A DNA stretch of 64,000 nt from Dyadobacter psychrotolerans. GTDB lineage: Bacteria > Bacteroidota > Bacteroidia > Cytophagales > Spirosomataceae. Where the stretch lies: positions 591,150-655,149 of the forward strand of contig NZ_SMFL01000004.1 in NCBI RefSeq assembly GCF_004349265.1. Direction: 5' to 3'. Positions 27,752-36,347 of this stretch are shown here, piece after piece. Position 1 is the first letter of the stretch. Every line of letters begins with the position of its first letter. The notes beneath the pieces were generated by a model that saw only the letters and a list, made by a program, of their open reading frames with translations, searched no databases and was not told the origin of the DNA. A program made the translations under genes and the position numbers.

Positions 27752-27770
27752 TTACTTGCTAAACAAATGG

Positions 27771-27806
27771 ATAGGAGGCCCTGTTATCGGGGCCTTCCTA
27801 TTTTTT
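27771..27806 (+). terminator. Terminator between the PhoX-like and peroxidase genes
   Basis: ATAGGA-GGCC pairs with GGCC-T-TCCTAT (one bulged base) and is followed by six T. It covers the alternative upstream start of the peroxidase frame, which is one reason to start that gene at 27812. Confidence 0.75.
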
Positions 27807-27811
27807 ATATT

Positions 27812-29593
27812 ATGTCCAAAATAATCCAATATGCGCTGATAGGCTTAGTCTCGGTAGTGCTGTCTTTCTGCTCTTCTCCAAAAACCGGGAAGGATAAGCT
27901 TTATACAGATTTTGACAGCGATATCGATTCACTTGTTTTAATGAATGATGAATTCTTAAAGCTGGTCAAAGAAAAAAAGCAGGCAGGTGAATTAAAAATA
28001 CCATTTTTAAAACTTCGTCTGCAATTCAAAAAGGTCGAAGCTTTCGCTGAATACTTCGCTCCTTCTACTGTCAGGCTGGTCAACGGTGCGCCGCTGGATG
28101 AAATTGAAGATGAGGAAAATGCTGTTTTTGAGCCGGGCGGCTTACAGGTAATAGAAGAACTGATTTATACCCGAGAGGCTGTTGAACAGGAAGAACTCAT
28201 CCGCCATGTACGGAAAATGCAGGTCAACGTTAAAAGGATAAAAACGCTTTGGAAAGATATCCGAATTACCGATTCACATGTATTCGATGCGCTCAGGCTG
28301 GAACTTTTCAGGTTAATAACGCTTGGAATTTCCGGATTTGACACACCTGCCTCGGGAAATGTAATTGCAGAAAGTGTTGCTGTCCTTGAATCTTTCGACC
28401 GGTATTTACTTGCCTACCAAGACATTTTACCAGAGTATGAAAACCTGAAAGATCTTACTGAAAGGGCCATTGGATATCTAAAGGCAAACCCGGATCTTAA
28501 TACTTTTAACAGGGCTGTGTTTATTGCTGATTACATCAATCCCATATCTGTTTCATTGAAAACAAATCGTGAAGCGGCATCTATTCCTGCGCTAAAAGAC
28601 AGAAGACTTTTGGATAGTGACGCTGCTACTTTGTTTGAAAACGGCGCTTTTAATTCCGAAAACCTGCTCTCAAATCCAAAACTTGGTTCGACGGCCAACC
28701 GAATCAGTCTGGGACAGAAATTGTTTTATGACGGACGCGTTTCCGGCAACGGAAAAACCAATTGCGGAACCTGCCACCAACCTGCACTTGCTTACAGCGA
28801 CGGTATTACAACCAGCAAAGGGGTCACTGCGGGTAACATCAAAAGAAATGCACCTACGATTATGTACTCGGCGCTTCAGCAGGCTTTGTTTTACGATTTG
28901 AGATCACCTTCCCTGGAAGACCAGGCGGCTGACGTAATTCATAACAAAGAGGAAATGTCTGGCTCTTTGAAGAACATCGCTCGTCTTACTGGTACGGACA
29001 GCGATTATAAAAAGTTGTTTAAAAAGGCCTATCCCAAACTGGATTCGGTTCAGCCTATGCACATTCAGAGTGCGCTGGCCGTTTTTGTGCGCTCACTTAG
29101 CCCTTTTAATTCGCCCTTTGACCAATACATGCGAGGAGATAAAAAAGCACTTACGGATAATCAGGTTAAGGGATTTAATTTATTTATGGGTAAAGCCCGC
29201 TGCGGTACCTGTCATTTTATGCCGCTTTTTAATGGTACAGTTCCTCCGGATTACCAGCGCAGCGAGTCCGAAGTTTTAGGTATTACCAAAAGTGCTGATC
29301 TTAAAAATCCGGTTTTGGACAATGATCCGGGAAGAGGAGTCCACAACCAGTTTCCTCAATGGAAAAACTCTTTTAAAACACAAACGGTTAGAAACATTGC
29401 CAAAACTGCGCCGTATATGCATAACGGAGCTTTTCAAACCTTAGAGCAGGTCATGGATTTTTATAATGAGGGTGGAGGTGCCGGTTTAGGTCTAAACGTT
29501 CCTAATCAAACACTGTCGGGAGACAAACTCAATTTGACTCCGCTAGAAATCGGGCTGGTGATTGATTTTATGAAAAGCTTAACGGATAGATGA
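27812..29593 (+). CDS. Dihaem cytochrome c peroxidase with a helical N-terminal domain
   Basis: About 593 residues from the ATG at 27812, with a lipobox-like SFC. Residues ~30-290 are mostly helical; the piece FEPGGLQVIEELIY recalls imelysin/EfeO-like domains, but that is a weak match. The rest is a MauG/CcpA-type peroxidase with two haem motifs, CGTCHQP and CGTCHFM, plus LGQKLFYDGRVSGNGKTNCG and APTIMYS. It reduces peroxide in the periplasm. The GDPD gene follows 33 bp later, so they probably form an operon. Confidence 0.87.
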   Translation: MSKIIQYALIGLVSVVLSFCSSPKTGKDKLYTDFDSDIDSLVLMNDEFLKLVKEKKQAGELKIPFLKLRLQFKKVEAFAEYFAPSTVRLVNGAPLDEIEDEENAVFEPGGLQVIEELIYTREAVEQEELIRHVRKMQVNVKRIKTLWKDIRITDSHVFDALRLELFRLITLGISGFDTPASGNVIAESVAVLESFDRYLLAYQDILPEYENLKDLTERAIGYLKANPDLNTFNRAVFIADYINPISVSLKTNREAASIPALKDRRLLDSDAATLFENGAFNSENLLSNPKLGSTANRISLGQKLFYDGRVSGNGKTNCGTCHQPALAYSDGITTSKGVTAGNIKRNAPTIMYSALQQALFYDLRSPSLEDQAADVIHNKEEMSGSLKNIARLTGTDSDYKKLFKKAYPKLDSVQPMHIQSALAVFVRSLSPFNSPFDQYMRGDKKALTDNQVKGFNLFMGKARCGTCHFMPLFNGTVPPDYQRSESEVLGITKSADLKNPVLDNDPGRGVHNQFPQWKNSFKTQTVRNIAKTAPYMHNGAFQTLEQVMDFYNEGGGAGLGLNVPNQTLSGDKLNLTPLEIGLVIDFMKSLTDR

Positions 29594-29626
29594 TAATCAC
29601 AACCTATTCTAAATAAATAAGAAACG

Positions 29627-30529
29627 TTGCGTATAGTGTTTAAAAAAAATGAATTTACTGTCTTTAAATCTTTTAAAATTGTGACCAGATTACTTCTTGT
29701 TTTCATTGTTATTGTAAGCGTAAACATACCTGTTTGTGCGCAAGGTAAGATACATTCTATCAGAAAAGAATTTTTAAATCCTGAATCTTCCCAAGTCCTG
29801 GTTGCTTCTCACAGGGCTGTTCACCATCAGTATCCGGAAAATTCAATTCCGGCTATTAAAGAGGCGATCCGGCTGGGAGTTGATGTGATCGAAATTGATG
29901 TTCAGGTAAGCAAGGACGGCATTCCAATGCTGATGCACGATGGAAAAGTGGATCGCACAACCAACGGGAAAGGAAACCTTGAAACTCAGAATTATCAGGA
30001 CTTGAAAAAACTAAGACTTGTCGCAAATGGCAATTTGACTGATGAGCAAATCCCGACCTTGAAGGAGGCGCTGCTGATTGCGAAAGGGCATATTCTGGTT
30101 GATCTGGACATGAAAACCAGTCATGTAGAACAGGTAATGCAGGTTATTAAAAGTACCAAAACAGAAAACATTGCTTTCTTTTTCGACAGTGATTACAGCA
30201 TCTTGTCAAAAGTGGACTCGGTTTCCAAACAATTTATGATTATGCCAAGGGCTTACAATATGGCTATGGCAGATTCGGCTTTAAAGCTGTACAGTCCGGA
30301 AGTTGTTCATATCGATGAAAAAACCAATACAGCTGAGATGGTTGGTACAATCAAAAAGGGACATGCCAGAGTTTGGATAAATGCGCTGGGCAAACCGGAT
30401 GAAGCAATCAGGCAGGGCAACGGAAAACAAGCCATATTGGAGCTTATAAAAAACGGAGCAAATATTATTCAAACCGACGAGCCGGAAAAATTATTGAAAT
30501 ACCTCCGTGCTGTTGGTTTACATCAGTAG
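29627..30529 (+). CDS. Exported glycerophosphodiester phosphodiesterase
   Basis: This ~300-residue protein has no ATG near its start: TTG (29627) or GTG (29636) must be used. An N-terminal signal peptide (LLLVFIVIVSVNIPVCAQ) is followed by a GDPD TIM barrel: VASHRAVHHQYPENSIPA with the first catalytic His, VIEIDVQVSKDGIPMLMHD with Glu/Asp metal ligands and the second His, and RTTNGKG. It splits glycerophosphodiesters into glycerol-3-phosphate and an alcohol. It closes the peroxidase operon and faces a convergent small WD40-like gene. Confidence 0.9.
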   Translation: MRIVFKKNEFTVFKSFKIVTRLLLVFIVIVSVNIPVCAQGKIHSIRKEFLNPESSQVLVASHRAVHHQYPENSIPAIKEAIRLGVDVIEIDVQVSKDGIPMLMHDGKVDRTTNGKGNLETQNYQDLKKLRLVANGNLTDEQIPTLKEALLIAKGHILVDLDMKTSHVEQVMQVIKSTKTENIAFFFDSDYSILSKVDSVSKQFMIMPRAYNMAMADSALKLYSPEVVHIDEKTNTAEMVGTIKKGHARVWINALGKPDEAIRQGNGKQAILELIKNGANIIQTDEPEKLLKYLRAVGLHQ

Positions 30530-30541
30530 TTTTTGAGGAAG

Positions 30542-31147
30542 CTATTTAAACTCGGTAAAATTCTTTTTGAATGGCTGTAATTCCCATTTCATCACGCCGC
30601 CAAAGCTGCCTGTGGCTATCACTTTGCTATCCGGAGAGATTGCAATAACATCGGGTGTGTCAGTTCTGATTTTTAATGGATAATCGATAAAAACGCCGTC
30701 TTCCAGATTCCAAACCCTGACAGCTCCGAAAATTCCGGCGGCAATCCATTTACCGTCCGGAGAAAAGTAAACCCTGGCTGGGGTATCGAATTTTAGATTT
30801 ACCGGATAATCCCTGACTTCCGTGGAGTTTATTGTCCAAATACGCACCGCACCCCATACCCCAGCCGCAATGCATAAACCATCGGGCGAAAAACTCACGT
30901 TTTTAGGCGTTTCGTTTCTCAATTTAGCAGGGTAGTCTGTGTGGACGTCTGATGTCAGATCCCATATCCTGACTCCACCCCACACGCCGGCTGCGATGAG
31001 CTTTCCATCCGGTGAAAAAACGGTTGAAGTAGGTGTTTCATTTATCAGTTTTGACTGTAATACGGGCCGGGTCGCCTTACATGAGACCATCAGCAACATC
31101 CCTGAAATTAAAATGACAATGCAGTTTCTGCTATCTGTGAGCGTCAT
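30542..31147 (-). CDS. Four-repeat WD40-like lipoprotein
   Basis: This 201-residue lipoprotein (lipobox LMVSC, Cys23) has four repeats of about 42 residues, each like TPxxVxFSPDGKxIAAG followed by xxGxVRIW. They run from about residue 34 to the end, with no other domain. A closed beta-propeller needs more blades (usually seven), so this protein would have to form a dimer or pair with another protein. It is convergent with the GDPD gene and divergent from SusC. The function is unknown. Confidence 0.75.
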   Translation of the reverse strand: MTLTDSRNCIVILISGMLLMVSCKATRPVLQSKLINETPTSTVFSPDGKLIAAGVWGGVRIWDLTSDVHTDYPAKLRNETPKNVSFSPDGLCIAAGVWGAVRIWTINSTEVRDYPVNLKFDTPARVYFSPDGKWIAAGIFGAVRVWNLEDGVFIDYPLKIRTDTPDVIAISPDSKVIATGSFGGVMKWELQPFKKNFTEFK

Positions 31148-31469
31148 GGTTTCGATGATGATTAGCCTTTAAAGATTGGACAACCATCGCCATGCTTACC
31201 CCTATGATCGTATCAAGTTTTTTTCTGGTGCTAGTGAATAATTTCTTCTCCCGACATTTTTTATAGCATTGTAATTGACGGCATATAATAATATCATCAT
31301 GAAGTATAATTTATGCCGTTATGTAGTTTTTAAATTATTTTAAATAATTGTTAAGAAACGCTTCTGCGCTTTTTCCCGGGTTTAACAGGGTGTTTCTTTG
31401 CCCAGTTTTTAAGGTTTGTATGGAACAAAATCTATCAATCCTAATTTTTTACTACCAATTCCACAACTT

Positions 31470-34400
31470 ATGTTTTCATGTTTTACCAGCACTTTTAAAC
31501 CAAAGATTGCTGTAAGCGCGCTATTTCTGGCGTGTTTTTCGCTGACGGCCCAGGAGCCTTTAATAGCTTCGGCTAACGCAAGGCAAATTCAGCAGACACT
31601 TCGTGACATACGAGGCAAAGTGAGCGACGACAAGGGTGAGTTTCTTCCCGGCGTAAGTGTTGTTGTCAAAGGCACTCAACGCGGTGCTGTTACGGATGTC
31701 AACGGACATTACAGTCTGGCAATTGGCGACGACGAAGAAGTATCACTGGTCTTTTCATTTGTCGGTTACCAGTCTCAGGAAATTGTACTCGGAAACTACA
31801 CTACTCTGGACGTGGTCATGAAAGCGGATGCAAAGTCCCTGGATGAAGTGGTCGTAATCGGTTACGGTACTGCGCGGAAAAGCGACTTGTCTGCTGCGGT
31901 TTCCACAGTGCCGGATATGGCGCAAATCAAGAACAGGCCTGTTTTAAATGTGCAGAGCATGATCCAGGGGAAAGTTGCCGGTGTTACCGCCGTCAGCAAT
32001 GGCGGTCATCCCAACAGTGCTCCTTCGGTAACAATTCGCGGAATGGGTTCACGCAGCGGCGAAAGTGTGTTGTACGTCGTTGACGGTGTGCCAGGTGCGC
32101 CCTTTAACCCATCCGATGTTGAATCAATGACGGTTTTGAAAGATGCTGCTTCGGCGGCAATTTACGGTGCATTTTCAGGGTCGGCCGGAGTAATTCTTAT
32201 CACTACTCGCCAGGCATCACAGGGAAAGCCAAGTATCGAATACAGCGGATTCGTTGGTGCCAAACAGGCATGGCGCCTTCCACAATCACTTAATGCGCAG
32301 GATGAAGCCCGTATTTCAAACCTTGCCTACACGAATGCAGGACTTTCGCCTCTGGATGGCTGGGATGCTGCCAAAAATCCTTATGCGCAGATTACCCGCA
32401 CAAACTGGATAGACGAAATTTTCAGAACCGGAATCGTGCAGCGTCACAATGTGAGTATCAATTCGGGAACGGACAAATTTTCCACGCTGATTCAGGGGCG
32501 TTATGAAAAAGAAGAGGGAACGCTTCTTAATACATTCAGCCAAAACTTATCTCTTAGACTGAATGCGAATTATCAGTTCAATAAGCATTTGAAGTTCAGA
32601 CAAGACGTATTTTGGAACAACAACGATAATCGAGGTACGGAAACGTCCAGCGGATATAGCGGCACAATCCTTTCTGCGATCTACATGCCAAGATCTGCTG
32701 CTGCTTATTATGAAGACGGAAGCTTTGGCGGCGTTGGTCCCCGTGATAGTCAGTATCTGGGGATTCACGGGGATGCAATAAACCCGGTAGGAACCTTGTT
32801 GCGTAACAATCCCTATAACAAATCTAACCAGGTTCAGTCGGTATCAGAATTAGGTTATTCAGACATCATTCCAGACCTGAATTTTTTTACCCGTTTTTCT
32901 TATCGTCAGGGGAATTCGCTTTGGAAAAAATTTGATCCAAAAAGAACAGAACCGGGTAAGCCAAATAATCAGAATAGCCTGGCGTACTCTACCGATCGCA
33001 ATTACCATTGGATCTGGGAAAATACTTTGAGTTATAATAAGGTTTTAGGTAAAAATAACATCGGTGCGATGCTGTCAAGCACGGCCCAGGAAAATGGTGC
33101 ACGCGGATTTGGTGCAGGTGCAAGAGGTTTTGAAAATGAATCTGAATGGGCTAATTTTTTTGTAAATGCTACAATCTTTGATCAGGACCGTCCAAGTGAC
33201 TATGAATGGAAAGATAAAAATGCCTCTTACGTCGGGCGTTTGTCTTACAGCTGGGCGGACCGTTATTTCGTGACAGGAAGTTACCGGTTTGATATCGCCG
33301 GACGCCTGGCAGAGGGATATCGCGGAAAAGGTTTTCCGGGTATTACCGGTGCGTGGAAGATCAGTTCAGAACCTTTCCTGAACAGTTCGGCAATTGATCT
33401 GCTCAAACTCCGGGCAAGCTGGGGTAGGATAGGAAACATCGGTTCGATCAGTACTTACTATGGTTATCCAAGATTAAGTTCAAACAGCACCTACCAGATT
33501 GGCAGCGACGCTCCGATCAGCAGCGCACTTTATGTAAACAGCCGGTTTAATCCTGAACTGTCATGGGAAACTTCTCAGCAGACCGATATCGGTTTGGATG
33601 TAAGTGTTTTGAAAGAAAGACTTTCATTGACAGTGGATTATTTTGACAAACTGACTTACGACCTGATTAAGCAGCAGGATACCGGCTGGCCTAATACATT
33701 CGGTTACAGTGCTCCTTACATCAATCAGGGAAAAATCAGAAATACCGGATGGGAATTCTCAGCATCATGGCGCGAACGCTTCAACGATTTTAGCTATGAA
33801 GTAAATGGTAATCTGGCAACATTGAAAAACAGGGTAGATTATATTGACGGAAACCCGGGTTCATTCTGGTCACACGGTGATTCGTGGAGAGGAATATTGA
33901 ACCCTTACCGCTCGGTAGTTGGGCAGCCTTATTACTCTTACTGGCTAATCAAAAATGCAGGGATTTTTCAAAGCAATGCGGAGGCCGAGGGTTATGTTGC
34001 TCAAAACGGAACCCGTATCCAGCCAAATGCAAAAGCAGGTGATCTGAAATTTATTGATGAAAACAAAGATGGCAAAATCGATGACAGTGACCGTGTTTTC
34101 ATGGGCAGTGCCTTCCCGAAAATTACCTACGGTGTTACAGCTAATGTAGCCTGGAAGAATTTTGACGCCAGTTTCTTTTTGCAGGGTGTCGGCGGCGTGA
34201 AACTTTTTCACGCATTCAAGCAATCCACTTTAAATGGTGCTGAACAGGGTTATAACCGTTGGGATGAGATCCTGGACGCCTGGTCGGAAACCAATACGGG
34301 ATCAGACATCCCACGTGTTCGGGCAAACGATCCTAACCGCAATTTTGCTACAAACTCAGACTGGTATCTTGAAAACGGAAATTACCTGCGCCTTAAAAAC

Positions 34401-34589
34401 CTGATGATTGGCTACACCTTTAAGAAATTGAAAGGGATTGAAAACCTGCGGTTTTATATCAGCGGAGACAACCTTTTGACATTCACAAAATACTCAGGGA
34501 TGGATCCGGAAGTGGGTGGAATCGGACTTGATGGAGGCCAGTTTCCAGTTTCAAGGACTTATTCGGCTGGGCTGAGACTTAAATTCTAA
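31470..34589 (+). CDS. SusC/RagA-type TonB-dependent outer-membrane transporter
   Basis: About 1,039 residues from the ATG at 31470, chosen because it starts a normal signal peptide (cleaved near LTAQ). A carboxypeptidase-D-like domain (IRGKVSDDKGEFLPGVSV) is followed by the TonB box and plug (DEVVVIGYGTARKSDLSAAV, SVLYVVDGVPG) and a 22-strand barrel ending with LRLKF. It imports its ligand across the outer membrane with a SusD partner, encoded 23 bp downstream. Confidence 0.95.
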   Translation: MFSCFTSTFKPKIAVSALFLACFSLTAQEPLIASANARQIQQTLRDIRGKVSDDKGEFLPGVSVVVKGTQRGAVTDVNGHYSLAIGDDEEVSLVFSFVGYQSQEIVLGNYTTLDVVMKADAKSLDEVVVIGYGTARKSDLSAAVSTVPDMAQIKNRPVLNVQSMIQGKVAGVTAVSNGGHPNSAPSVTIRGMGSRSGESVLYVVDGVPGAPFNPSDVESMTVLKDAASAAIYGAFSGSAGVILITTRQASQGKPSIEYSGFVGAKQAWRLPQSLNAQDEARISNLAYTNAGLSPLDGWDAAKNPYAQITRTNWIDEIFRTGIVQRHNVSINSGTDKFSTLIQGRYEKEEGTLLNTFSQNLSLRLNANYQFNKHLKFRQDVFWNNNDNRGTETSSGYSGTILSAIYMPRSAAAYYEDGSFGGVGPRDSQYLGIHGDAINPVGTLLRNNPYNKSNQVQSVSELGYSDIIPDLNFFTRFSYRQGNSLWKKFDPKRTEPGKPNNQNSLAYSTDRNYHWIWENTLSYNKVLGKNNIGAMLSSTAQENGARGFGAGARGFENESEWANFFVNATIFDQDRPSDYEWKDKNASYVGRLSYSWADRYFVTGSYRFDIAGRLAEGYRGKGFPGITGAWKISSEPFLNSSAIDLLKLRASWGRIGNIGSISTYYGYPRLSSNSTYQIGSDAPISSALYVNSRFNPELSWETSQQTDIGLDVSVLKERLSLTVDYFDKLTYDLIKQQDTGWPNTFGYSAPYINQGKIRNTGWEFSASWRERFNDFSYEVNGNLATLKNRVDYIDGNPGSFWSHGDSWRGILNPYRSVVGQPYYSYWLIKNAGIFQSNAEAEGYVAQNGTRIQPNAKAGDLKFIDENKDGKIDDSDRVFMGSAFPKITYGVTANVAWKNFDASFFLQGVGGVKLFHAFKQSTLNGAEQGYNRWDEILDAWSETNTGSDIPRVRANDPNRNFATNSDWYLENGNYLRLKNLMIGYTFKKLKGIENLRFYISGDNLLTFTKYSGMDPEVGGIGLDGGQFPVSRTYSAGLRLKF

Positions 34590-34612
34590 TTTGTAAGCTT
34601 AATATTTCAAAA

Positions 34613-36211
34613 ATGAAATTCAATATTCTTTATAAAATATCCCTGGTTGCTACCCTTGCAGCCGCTACGGGCTGCAATGAAAAATGGGTAGATACCAAGC
34701 CAAACGGAGAACCAACAACGGCCTTTTTCTGGAAAAGTGAAGACGATGTGCAAAAGGCGGTTGCGGCCATGTATGTTCCTATGCGTTATGAGTCAACCTG
34801 GGGCAGAAATCTTTTCTGGATGCAGAATGCAAGTGACGACCTTGTTACCGGCCGTGTACGTGCTGAAAGCGACAACATCAAGAACTTCAATGTTACAGGT
34901 CGGGAGGGCGGCATGACGGGTGGATGGAATGATGTGTACTGGATGATCAATAAAGCAAATCAGGTAATTGAAGGGATACCGAATGCAACAGGCGTGTCTG
35001 AGAGTGTAAAAAATACTGCCTTAGGGGAAGCTTATTTCGTTCGTGGTTTTGCCCATTTCTGGATTGCCTATCTGTGGGGTCATAAAAATCAAGGCGTGCC
35101 TTTCGATGGTCCCGAAAATGCTGAATATGGAAAGCGTGTACCGCCTCAGCTGGCATCTGTGACCGATAATTATGCTCAGGTCATTTCTGATTTACAAAAA
35201 GCGGCGGATTTGCTTCCATTATTTGAAAGTTATGGTGCTGCAGATCAGGGTCGGGCACATAAAGCCGCGGCCTGGGGATATATGGCTAAAACCTATGCCT
35301 ACTGGGCACAATACGATGCAAGCAAATGGGCATTGGTTCCTGCGCTTGCGGACAAGATCAAAACGGAGGGCAAACGTGCTCTTGTTAGCGGAAAAGGAAG
35401 TGCCCGTGCCAATTATCAGGGCGTGTTCAAGGTGGAAAACAATTTCAGCAGTGAGTATATCTGGTCTGTTACTTCCGGTTTGCAGGGCGGTTCTGAGTTT
35501 GTAGGAGTGATTCTGGAAAACAAGGGCTGGGGAGTTTTTAATGGCTGGGGCTATTTTCAGCCAACGGAAGAACTATATCAGGAATATGAAGCCAACGATC
35601 CGCGGCGGGAAGTGACCATACTTAAATTCGGAGATAAGTTTACTTACTTTGGAAAAGAACGTTCTTACTTTTCAACCAATAGCCTGTCTGGTTTCCAAAT
35701 CAACAAATACATGGAACCTTACAGCTATGGTAGCAATGAAGATGCCAGCACAAATACGATGATCAACCAGAACGGCGATTATCCTACAACGAAACTGAAC
35801 TTGTCTCTGATGCGGTATGCAGAAATTTTGCTTTTGAAAGCCGAAGCACTCATCGCACAGGGCAAAAATGCGGAAGCTGCTGCTCCCTTAAATGAAGTCA
35901 GAGCGCGGGTTGGACTTGCCCCGGTTGCTGTTCCAACACTTGCGGATTTGAAACATGAACGCCGTGTAGAACTTGCATGCGAATGGACTGACCGTTTCCA
36001 GGATTTGAAAAGATGGGGTGATTTTGCGAAAATCAACGCGCCATTACACGGCCGGATACATGCAAGCAAAACCGATCCGACTTCTGCTTACACGGTTCAG
36101 CAAATCTGGCCTGCACGTAGTTTTGACCCTGCAAAGCATATGGCGTGGCCTATCAGTCCTGATGAAATTTCAAGATCCAACGGAGCATACAAACAAACAC
36201 CGGGTTGGTAA
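34613..36211 (+). CDS. SusD/RagB-type surface lipoprotein
   Basis: This 532-residue lipoprotein (lipobox ATGC) has the helical TPR-like SusD fold: WVDTKPNGEPTTAFFWKSED near the start, YFVRGFAHFWIAYLWG, and the C-terminal ELACEWTDRFQDLKRWGD. It forms the lid of the SusC transporter and binds the ligand. It sits 23 bp after SusC and is followed by a terminator-like hairpin and then the phosphatase fusion. Confidence 0.95.
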   Translation: MKFNILYKISLVATLAAATGCNEKWVDTKPNGEPTTAFFWKSEDDVQKAVAAMYVPMRYESTWGRNLFWMQNASDDLVTGRVRAESDNIKNFNVTGREGGMTGGWNDVYWMINKANQVIEGIPNATGVSESVKNTALGEAYFVRGFAHFWIAYLWGHKNQGVPFDGPENAEYGKRVPPQLASVTDNYAQVISDLQKAADLLPLFESYGAADQGRAHKAAAWGYMAKTYAYWAQYDASKWALVPALADKIKTEGKRALVSGKGSARANYQGVFKVENNFSSEYIWSVTSGLQGGSEFVGVILENKGWGVFNGWGYFQPTEELYQEYEANDPRREVTILKFGDKFTYFGKERSYFSTNSLSGFQINKYMEPYSYGSNEDASTNTMINQNGDYPTTKLNLSLMRYAEILLLKAEALIAQGKNAEAAAPLNEVRARVGLAPVAVPTLADLKHERRVELACEWTDRFQDLKRWGDFAKINAPLHGRIHASKTDPTSAYTVQQIWPARSFDPAKHMAWPISPDEISRSNGAYKQTPGW

Positions 36212-36232
36212 TAATGTTCACTGCTAAAATTT

Positions 36233-36278
36233 TAACAACAGTAAAGGCTGGCTTTTTAGCCGGTATTTACTGTTGTTA
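36233..36278 (+). terminator. Hairpin after SusD
   Basis: TAACAACAGTAAA (36233-36245) pairs perfectly with 36266-36278; an inner GGCTGGC/GCCGGT stem extends it. No long T-run follows, so it may attenuate rather than stop transcription and thereby set a lower level for the downstream phosphatase and mannosidase genes. Confidence 0.6.
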
Positions 36279-36347
36279 CCTGTGATAGAATCAGATCTGG
36301 TTGGGCGACTGAGCGGAATTTATGTTTTTAATAACTAAATTTTTATA

